The notes under the pieces were generated by a model. The model was not told where the DNA came from. It saw nothing but the letters and a program-made list of their open reading frames with translations, and made no database searches. Shown here one piece after another: positions 58,869 to 64,000 of a stretch of 64,000 nucleotides of DNA. The DNA is taken from NCBI RefSeq assembly GCF_008327685.1, contig NZ_BDDE01000013.1, positions 616,896 to 680,895 on the forward strand. Direction: 5' to 3'. Position numbers and translations under genes: made by a program. The stretch's first letter is position 1, and each line of letters opens with the position of its first letter. This DNA is from Actinomadura sp. K4S16. GTDB taxonomy: Bacteria > Actinomycetota > Actinomycetes > Streptosporangiales > Streptosporangiaceae.

Positions 58869-60131
58869 TCACTTGCGGCGGCGGCCGCGCTTGGGCTTCG
58901 TGTTCGTGCCGGGCTTGGCGAGGCGGACGTTCACTCCGCCGGAGGGCTTACCGAAGGTCGCGGGACGGCGGCCGGCCTTCGGCTTCGAGTCGCTGACGGC
59001 CGTGCCCGCGGTGCGCTTGGTCGAGCGGGCGCCCTTGGCTCCGGCCGCGACGACCGGGGCGGTCTTGGCACGCGCCTCGGCGCGCGCGATCTGCTCGCGG
59101 GCCTTGCTCACGCGCCTGCGGCCGGTGCCGCTGCGTGCGATGCGGGCCGCCATGCCGTTGCTGCTCGTGCCGGCCTGGGCGACGCGGAGGCGCCGCGTCC
59201 AGGTCCCGAGGTGCGCGGCGACGATCAGCAGGACCAGCGCGATGCCGACGCTCTTGCCCCACTGGAGCCGGTCGGTCGCCGCGACGTTCTGGGCCTTCGG
59301 CGAGTCGGTGGCGATCTGCGGCGCGGGGTAGGTGAGCCCGGGCGTCGCACCGTCCGGCTGGACGGACGGGAGGGTGACCGGCGACTCGTTGTTGAACGGG
59401 GTCAGGGGCGTCCCAGTACCGGGGACCGAGGAGCCTCCGGACGGGAGGGACGGCGCCGAACTGCCGGGGACGGAACCCCCTCCACCGCCGAGCGAGGCGG
59501 TCGCCGAGGCGGTGCTCGAGTCGAGCGATCCGCCCGTGCCGGTGGAGCGCCTGGCTCGGACGCCCACGGACACCGCGCCGCTGGACCTGGTGAGCGACAG
59601 GGTGGTGGAGCAGCTCGTCCCCTGGCAGAGGGAGCCCACCGAGCCCGCCTTGGACTTCACACCCGAGCCGGCGAGCGTGTAGCCGATGAGGTCGTCTTCG
59701 AGGCCGCGGTTCCACTTCACGACGAGCTTGCCGCCGGACGCGCTGGCGGACACGCCGGTGGGGGCCGCCGGCGCGATGCGCACCGTGAAGGTGTTGGAGT
59801 CGTAGACGTTGTTGGTCTGCTTGCCCTTCAGGTAGACCTTGTAGCGGCCATTCCTGCTGATCGAGAAGGTTCCGGACATATCCCCGGAGAAGCCCTTCTC
59901 CTGGAGGAACGTGTCACCGATCCCGGGACCGTCCACTCGCAGCTGCATCGTGATCGCGAAGTCGAAGTGCGCCTTGGCGGTGACCTGGGACCCGCTGGTG
60001 ATGACGGCGCCGTCCGCCGGGGTGATGACGCTTGTCGTGGCCGCCTGCGCAGGCAGGGCGGCGAGTACCGGGAAGCTCATCGCAAGGGGTGCCGCGAGTG
60101 CGATCGCACCGAGCCTGCGAATGATGGTCAC
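58869..60131 (-). CDS. Exported FN3-like protein with C-terminal membrane anchor
   Basis: A 420-residue protein of unknown role. The GTG at 60131 opens a signal peptide (RLGAIALAAPLAMSFPVLAA) with cleavage near AQAA. A beta-rich region with VITPADGAVITSGSQVTAKA follows. Next comes a fibronectin type III-like domain (PAAPTGVSASASGGKLVVKW, then GYTLAGSG), with a Cys pair in GSLCQGTSCSTTL. A Gly/Ser/Pro-rich linker leads to one membrane helix (GKSVGIALVLLIVAAHLG) and a ~100-residue strongly basic cytoplasmic tail ending KRGRRRK. It sits between the helicase and the TadE genes, a position held by an uncharacterised exported protein in related loci. Confidence 0.75.
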   Translation of the reverse strand: MTIIRRLGAIALAAPLAMSFPVLAALPAQAATTSVITPADGAVITSGSQVTAKAHFDFAITMQLRVDGPGIGDTFLQEKGFSGDMSGTFSISRNGRYKVYLKGKQTNNVYDSNTFTVRIAPAAPTGVSASASGGKLVVKWNRGLEDDLIGYTLAGSGVKSKAGSVGSLCQGTSCSTTLSLTRSSGAVSVGVRARRSTGTGGSLDSSTASATASLGGGGGSVPGSSAPSLPSGGSSVPGTGTPLTPFNNESPVTLPSVQPDGATPGLTYPAPQIATDSPKAQNVAATDRLQWGKSVGIALVLLIVAAHLGTWTRRLRVAQAGTSSNGMAARIARSGTGRRRVSKAREQIARAEARAKTAPVVAAGAKGARSTKRTAGTAVSDSKPKAGRRPATFGKPSGGVNVRLAKPGTNTKPKRGRRRK

Positions 60132-60326
60132 GGCCTCAATCCCTTCGACAGCTCGCGCCGATCTCGTTCCGCCGGGCGCACCGCACCTGGCGATGACTAT
60201 GGGCTTACGGCAGCGTAACGTACCACCGGGTAGCAAAAGTCACAGGAGGATGACAAAGAGGAACGTGTTTTCACTCCCTGCAACCTCCCACCCCTATTGA
60301 CACTCAGTGCAACGAGGCATGTGGCG

Positions 60327-60770
60327 CTAGGGTACGCCGTCCTGCCCCACAGGACCAGCCCTCGCCCGGGAAACGATCCTGCGCCCCTTCAGTCCCATGG
60401 GCATCGTGACGTCGACGACCACCGAGACATCGATGATCTCGCCTCGCACCTGGCACCTCACCACGCGAGCCCGTGACTCGATCGCGATTGCCTTCGCTCT
60501 CGCACAGGCGGCTCCGCCCCCATCGGAGACCCGCGCCGCGCCCGCCAGCGCCGCCATGTCGGCTGCCGCCTCCCCTCGATGCCGCGCGCTCCGGACCCCG
60601 CCGACCAGGACCGCCGCCACTCCCACCACCCAGACGAGGACGGCGAACGCCAGCACCCAGACCGTCCCCGACCCCCGATCTCCCGGCCGTGGATCCGGCT
60701 CGTTCCTCGTCCTCCCTCCACACCTGGGGAGCTGGCGAGCCGTATCGGACGCGGGGGCGCCGCCTTGCAT
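60327..60770 (-). CDS. Rv3654c-family TadE-like protein
   Basis: A 147-residue protein of the helicase/secretion-neighbourhood TadE-like family. The hallmark is a DRGSGTVWVLAFAVLVWVVG membrane helix right after a Gly-containing cleavage-like site. HRGEAAADMAALAGAARVS follows, with a Cys pair (ACARAK and VRCQVRG). Such proteins are minor pilin-like components of the Tad (tight adherence) apparatus. The N-terminal ~30 residues before DRGSG may be shorter in reality. It follows the TadE gene by 130 bases on the same strand. The neighbouring helicase matches the family name. Confidence 0.85.
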   Translation of the reverse strand: MQGGAPASDTARQLPRCGGRTRNEPDPRPGDRGSGTVWVLAFAVLVWVVGVAAVLVGGVRSARHRGEAAADMAALAGAARVSDGGGAACARAKAIAIESRARVVRCQVRGEIIDVSVVVDVTMPMGLKGRRIVSRARAGPVGQDGVP

Positions 60771-60900
60771 GACCTCTCCAATCCGTTGACGTGGTGGACT
60801 GCTGCAACGAGTCGTCCTGGCAGGCCTCGATCAGCCCGGAACGCGCTGCCCTCCGTGGCGGCTTCTCCCACCTCGACCTCCCGGTTCGCCAGTCGAGGCG

Positions 60901-61263
60901 TCACGGGCTTGTGGCGGGCGGGAGGCCGGGTTCTGTCTCGGCGGCCGCGTGGGCGCGGACGGTGAGAGCCGGTAGGCCGATCGCGGCGGCGGTGTGGACG
61001 GAAGCCGAGATGTCCACGCGGACGGTGGCCTCATCGCGGTGAACCTGGACGGTCGCACCCTTCGGAACGGCCCTCACCACCAGGTCGCGCACGGCGGTGA
61101 GGGACTCGCCTCTGGCCGCCGCCCGGGCGCCGCTCCGGGCCGCGTCAGTACAGGCGAGCTGCACGGACGCCGCCCTCACGCCCCACAGCACGATCGCAGT
61201 GACCAGCACCAGGGAGGGAAGGGCCACGGCGATCTCCGCCGTGGCCGTCCCGCGATCCCTCAG
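60901..61263 (-). CDS. TadE-family minor pilin
   Basis: The TadE-like product reads RDRGTATAEIAVALPSLVLV at its N-terminus: a cleavage-site Gly, the conserved Glu, and a hydrophobic helix. CTDAARSGARAAARG and a beta-strand region follow to the stop. It is ~120 residues, as expected. No ATG, GTG or TTG lies near the expected start. The nearest plausible initiator is a CTG at 61263 that overlaps the pilin stop (CTGA), with GAGAAGG about 15 bases upstream. The frame is open further upstream without similarity. It is translationally coupled to the pilin gene. Confidence 0.75.
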   Translation of the reverse strand: MRDRGTATAEIAVALPSLVLVTAIVLWGVRAASVQLACTDAARSGARAAARGESLTAVRDLVVRAVPKGATVQVHRDEATVRVDISASVHTAAAIGLPALTVRAHAAAETEPGLPPATSP

Positions 61264-61409
61264 CCGGCCAGATTGAGGGCCTTCTCGATGATCTGTAAGA
61301 GCATCGTCTTCACCTGCGAGCTGGTCACGATCTTGAACAGCAGGCCGGCGAAGGCCGCCGCGGCGATGGTTATCTGGGGTGCCGATCTGCTGTCTTTCAT
61401 GTGTGCCAT
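61260..61409 (-). CDS. Flp-type pilin (DUF4244-like) lacking its prepilin end
   Basis: A 49-residue protein. TIAAAAFAGLLFKIVTSSQV followed by KTMLLQIIEKALNLAG closely resembles the DUF4244 pilins of actinomycete Tad loci. Those carry a G-M-x-T-A-E-Y-A prepilin site directly before the hydrophobic stretch. Here the preceding residues are MAHMKDSRSAPQI, with no Gly-cleavage site and no Glu5, and an in-frame stop lies five codons before the first ATG. The gene contains a TTA leucine codon, rare in this DNA. The 5' end appears to have been replaced by foreign DNA. It overlaps the TadE start. Confidence 0.7.
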   Translation of the reverse strand: MAHMKDSRSAPQITIAAAAFAGLLFKIVTSSQVKTMLLQIIEKALNLAG

Positions 61410-61630
61410 GTAGGGGTTTGACGAACGTCACGGACAGATATCCGGGGGGTCTTTCGTCATGTAGTTCATGTACGCCACGTACGCCTTGATCCGAGGACGG
61501 TGGCAGGCAACTGGGTCGCACGCGGTCTTGGCCGAGGCGTAGCCGGGCGTCTACTCGGGGGGACCAGGCGTCTGTCGAGGAACCGGCGACCTGTCTTCAA
61601 GATCCCTGCGCTGCGAGATGATACGAAGGG

Positions 61631-61658
61631 GTGGGCGTCCGGGGGAGCGGACGCCCAC
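61631..61658 (-). terminator. Terminator of the putative mobile-element operon
   Basis: GTGGGCGTCC (61631–61640) pairs perfectly with GGACGCCCAC (61649–61658). It lies 49 bases past the stop of the 42-residue ORF on the minus strand and ~220 bases before the pilin gene. The rest of 61410–61630 holds no gene, only a short GTG-started 16-codon frame (about 61421–61470). Confidence 0.75.
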
Positions 61659-61706
61659 CTGTAGGTGTCAGGGGGTGTCGTCCCGCTAGACGCGGATTAG
61701 TGTGGA

Positions 61707-61835
61707 TCAGCGCACGAAGGTACGCGCGATCTCCCCCGCGATCCGGATCATCACGCCGGCGATGACGCTGATGTAGCGCAGGAACATGATCTTCTTGCGG
61801 TAGTAGGCGTCGTCGTCGGTAGGCTGGTTGCGCAT
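61707..61835 (-). CDS. 42-residue basic/amphipathic protein
   Basis: An ATG at 61835 with AGGAG seven bases upstream opens a 42-codon frame. The product begins MRNQPTDDDAYYRKKIMFLR, continues with a hydrophobic YISVIAGVMIRIAG stretch and ends EIARTFVR. It looks like a small membrane-associated or amphipathic protein. The strong ribosome site and terminator downstream support a real gene. It follows the replication-initiator-like gene on the same strand, separated by a hairpin. I do not recognise it. Confidence 0.6.
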   Translation of the reverse strand: MRNQPTDDDAYYRKKIMFLRYISVIAGVMIRIAGEIARTFVR

Positions 61836-61855
61836 TTACTTCTCCTGAAGTGTCT

Positions 61856-61885
61856 GATCGGCCCCCGGTGCCTCGGGGGCCGATC
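61856..61885. terminator. 12-bp hairpin between the initiator-like gene and the 42-residue ORF
   Basis: GATCGGCCCCCG (61856–61867) pairs perfectly with CGGGGGCCGATC (61874–61885). On the plus strand it is followed by GGGTTTTG. On the minus strand it lies between the two genes, so it could attenuate read-through or protect an mRNA end. Confidence 0.6.
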
Positions 61886-61956
61886 GGGTTTTGTGGTGAT
61901 CGTCGGTTTCCTGCGGGAGGGGTGTGGCGGTTCCCGGCATTGGGTGGGGCCGGCGT

Positions 61957-62751
61957 TCACTCGGTCGGGACCTGGCTGAGGTCGGTGATCTCGGGGCGGC
62001 GCAGCCGGTCGTAGGGGGCCTTGAACTTGTAGTTGCGGTGGTAGGTCGAGCCGGTCGGTGACCGCGGGTCGGCCTTGGTTTCGACCCAGCAGGACAGCAC
62101 GCCCTGCTTGTCCAGTTCGGCCAGGCCTTTGTGGGCGGTCTCGGGGCTGATGCCGTACCAGGTGTGGAGCTGCTCGGCCGTGATGGTGAACTCGTGCTGC
62201 AGCCGGGACAGCAGGATGAGCAGAACGGCCTTGCCGGGCAGCTGCAGCTTGGTGTGCATCGGTTCGGTGGCCGTCCAGTACGCGAACGGCAAGGCGATGT
62301 AGAAGCCGTTGGCGGCGCCGTCCGGGGGGACATAGGCGTCCTCGCCCTTGGTGCCGCTCTCGTGCCGCGCGAAGATGTGCGCCAGTCGGCCGCGCCGCTC
62401 GCGGTTGATCAGTCCGAGCCCTTCCAGCCGCCTCCACGCCCGGGAGATCATCTGGGTGTTGGGCTTGCCGTCGTCGGTGAAGTGGCCGAGGGCGCGCGCC
62501 CAGATGCGGGCGTCCCGTGCCACGTCATAGGGCGCCTTGGTGGCAACGGCGCGGAACAGCAAGTACAGGTCGAGGGCGGTCGTGTCGTGGTTGCGGACCA
62601 GCTTGGCCAGCGGGCCGTGCTGAAAGCGGCCCTCGGTGTCGGTGTAGCGGACGAATGCGGCGCCGATGGGGGCCGCGTCGCTCGTGCGCTTGGCATCCTC
62701 CAGCAGGGCACCCAAGGTGCTCGCCGAGTCGGCGGTCGTGTCGTGGTTCAT
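61957..62751 (-). CDS. Two-winged-helix protein, replication-initiator-like
   Basis: A 264-residue soluble protein with two winged-helix-like units. The first is around residues 70–135 (NTQMISRAWRRLEGLGLINR, then RGRLAHIF). The second is around 185–235 (ITAEQLHTWYGISPETAHKG, then LAELDKQGVL, with a wing in VETKADPRSPTGSTY). This layout resembles theta-type plasmid initiators and related regulators of actinomycete integrative elements, though I see no definitive family signature. The ATG at 62751 has only CTAGG upstream. Its position beside the disrupted Tad locus suggests it belongs to an inserted element. Confidence 0.6.
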   Translation of the reverse strand: MNHDTTADSASTLGALLEDAKRTSDAAPIGAAFVRYTDTEGRFQHGPLAKLVRNHDTTALDLYLLFRAVATKAPYDVARDARIWARALGHFTDDGKPNTQMISRAWRRLEGLGLINRERRGRLAHIFARHESGTKGEDAYVPPDGAANGFYIALPFAYWTATEPMHTKLQLPGKAVLLILLSRLQHEFTITAEQLHTWYGISPETAHKGLAELDKQGVLSCWVETKADPRSPTGSTYHRNYKFKAPYDRLRRPEITDLSQVPTE

Positions 62752-63464
62752 GCACCTAGGGATACGCGGATTGCCATCGCAAGGGAAATCCGTGACGGCA
62801 GATGATCTTGAGCATCATGGCCGTGCCACCTGGAGTCTTATGAAGACCCCTGAATCTCACACGTGAATAACCAGATTTAGTGCCAAGGAACCACCCAAGC
62901 CGCTGGTCATGCCAGAGCATGTGATGGCTATGCCAGCCAACCTCCTAGGGCGCGGTAGAGAAAGTCCCGGTTGTGCCTCTGCTGTTCCGCGTCCAGCGCG
63001 GATCACGTCCTCCGAACCCGAGGGAGGGGGCCGAGGGTTCGGCCCGTCGTCGTGGTGGCCCCGTGTATGTCCCTCCCGGACCGGCGATCCGCCCACATCC
63101 GGACGCCACGCACTCGCGGGGCTGCTGCGTGACGAAATGCCTGACCGGGTGGTTCGGGCCGAGACACGGGCCGCCCCGGCGACCGGTCCCCGCGCCGGGG
63201 ATGCTGCGCGGCCCGTAGCCATCTCGGGATGTCCGCGCACGTCCTGGACCGCCGTCCGGGCTCCTGCCCGGTTTCTCGTGGGGGCCCGGGAGTCGGGGAG
63301 TTAGTTAGGGTCTCGGTCCATGCCTTCGGGCTGCGGTACGGCTCCTCCTGGCTCTCGCTCCCATCCCGCCGAAGGCGCCTCACTCACTTAACTTCGCGCA
63401 GCTCAACGCGCGAGTTAGGCTCACCGGGCGGTGGGTTGAAAACTCACTCGCCCGATGGGGCGGC
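62752..63464. other. ~710-bp region without a recognised gene, with inverted repeats
   Basis: Open frames here lack coding bias. Notable sites are CCGAACCC…GGGTTCGG (63012–63019 and 63035–63042), a near-palindromic GCTGG…CCAGC region with three ATGCCAG-like words around 62910–62940, and a hairpin TCGCGC…GCGCGA with AACT/AGTT flanks at 63390–63416. The block 62780–62900 has lower GC. It may contain the promoter and replication or transfer sites of the element, but this is inference. Confidence 0.4.
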
Positions 63465-64000
63465 TCATCGGCTGATGCCGGGGCTGGGCCCGGGCCCGCG
63501 GCCGTGGTGTGGGCCGTGGTGGCGGTGCGGGTCGTGCGGTGCGGGCGCGGGCCGGGCGGCGCGCTGTACGGCGGCGTGCTGCAGGCGCTGCTGCTGTTCG
63601 TGGTCAGCGCGGCGGACCGGCAGCGTGGCGCGGACGGCTTGTTCGGCGCGGAGTTCGGCGAGGCAGGCGCTGGCCTGTGCGGCGGTGGCGGGGCCGCGTA
63701 GCCCGGAGATGGTGTGGAGGATGCGGCGGGTGGCGCGGACGGCGGCACGGATGTCGGCGGTCAGGCTGGTCGCGCGGTCGGGAGCGGTGTCGACGTCGTC
63801 GGCGATCGCCGCGGCGAGGTGCTCATCGGTGTGTTCGGCGGTGGCGGCGCCGTCCCGCCAGGGCGAGTGGGCGGGCGGGCCTTGGTAGCCGGTGAACGGG
63901 GTGGCGGCCTGCAGGGTGAGGACGGCCAGGCGGGTGCGTGCGTTCTGTTCGGCGGCGGTCGCAGCGGCGAGCTGGTCCCGGGCGGTGTCCTGGTCTCGGG
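63465..64000 (-). CDS. 3' part of an unknown gene running off the window
   Basis: An uninterrupted minus-strand frame of 178 codons enters from the right edge and ends at TGA (63465–63467). The product is helical and rich in Ala, Arg and Gln (RDQDTARDQLAAATAAEQNA, then TRLAVLTLQ). It has an FTGYQGPPAHSPWRDGAATA segment, an IRAAVRATRRILHTISGLRG segment and a His/Pro-rich tail (HDPHRHHGPHHGRGPG). The strong third-position GC bias supports coding. Coiled-coil-like composition and the neighbourhood are compatible with a mobilisation or plasmid protein, but no family is recognised. Confidence 0.7.
   Translation of the reverse strand, partial: RDQDTARDQLAAATAAEQNARTRLAVLTLQAATPFTGYQGPPAHSPWRDGAATAEHTDEHLAAAIADDVDTAPDRATSLTADIRAAVRATRRILHTISGLRGPATAAQASACLAELRAEQAVRATLPVRRADHEQQQRLQHAAVQRAARPAPAPHDPHRHHGPHHGRGPGPSPGISR

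Noticed and set aside
61380..61420. tRNA attachment site for the putative integrative element
   Set aside because: No tRNA cloverleaf or tRNA 3' end could be found near the pilin junction or elsewhere in 61–64 kb, so the att site is not defined.
62857..63240. A 127-codon minus-strand frame in the element region
   Set aside because: It lacks coding bias and a ribosome site, and its product is Arg/Ser/Gly low complexity.

Overview
The window is very GC-rich, with strong GC bias at third codon positions, frequent GTG starts and 4-base ATGA/GTGA gene overlaps. It is chromosomal DNA of a filamentous actinomycete. The hppA–anti-sigma–bldG–helicase–TadE block matches the Streptomyces coelicolor neighbourhood as I remember it. 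Together with the DUF574 methyltransferase, class F sortase and DUF4244-like pilin it suggests Streptomycetales or Streptosporangiales. Thermomonosporaceae (for example Actinomadura) is my best guess, and that is inference. No rRNA, tRNA, CRISPR array or intact insertion sequence was recognised.

Layout. 0.3–6.2 kb: an alpha/beta hydrolase, a secreted RlpA-type double-psi beta-barrel protein with a structured leader, an Ala/Gly-rich secreted protein, and a co-directional TetR – LURP-one-like – ferritin-like diiron group with a conspicuous dyad before the ferritin-like gene. 6.3–15.8 kb: a GH1 glucosidase, MarR regulator, chorismate mutase, a membrane Ser/Thr kinase fused to a cyclophilin domain, and assorted hydrolases, methyltransferases and an MBL-fold enzyme. 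15.8–21.5 kb: an amine-catabolism island (FAD amine oxidase, aldehyde dehydrogenase, APC permease, TetR) with three related operator-like dyads, followed by an amidase remnant. 21.8–29.6 kb: an EEP nuclease/phosphatase, a flavin monooxygenase–AraC pair, an EphD-like hydrolase–SDR fusion, a CapA lipoprotein, an orphan Fur C-terminal domain and a Uma2 protein. 29.8–34.8 kb: a molybdopterin oxidoreductase, a DUF2231–Rieske protein, and a two-gene SH3-repeat/class F sortase unit.

35–46.9 kb: a TSUP transporter, ABC ATPase, RDD and DUF2752 membrane proteins, a histidine kinase–response regulator–PP2C group, then a translationally coupled SDR–MFS–QueA-like operon followed by serB. 46.86–47.96 kb: five tandem copies of a roughly 173-bp GC-rich unit, with an inverted copy closing the array. 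The first unit encodes the C-terminal tail of SerB and the inverted copy ends just before the FUSC gene. 48–61.4 kb: FUSC protein, SixA, a 38-residue membrane peptide, the proton-pumping pyrophosphatase, the BldG anti-anti-sigma switch, a DUF1998-type helicase, and Tad pilus minor genes. The Tad group stops abruptly at a pilin that appears to have lost its prepilin-processing end. To the right (61.6–64 kb) lie a two-winged-helix replication-initiator-like gene, a 42-residue ORF and the 3' part of an unknown gene, which together look like the edge of a mobile element inserted where tadC would be expected.

The strongest candidates for something undescribed are the pilin/mobile-element junction, the QueA-like operon, the 173-bp array, the LPXTG-less sortase partner, and the kinase–cyclophilin fusion.
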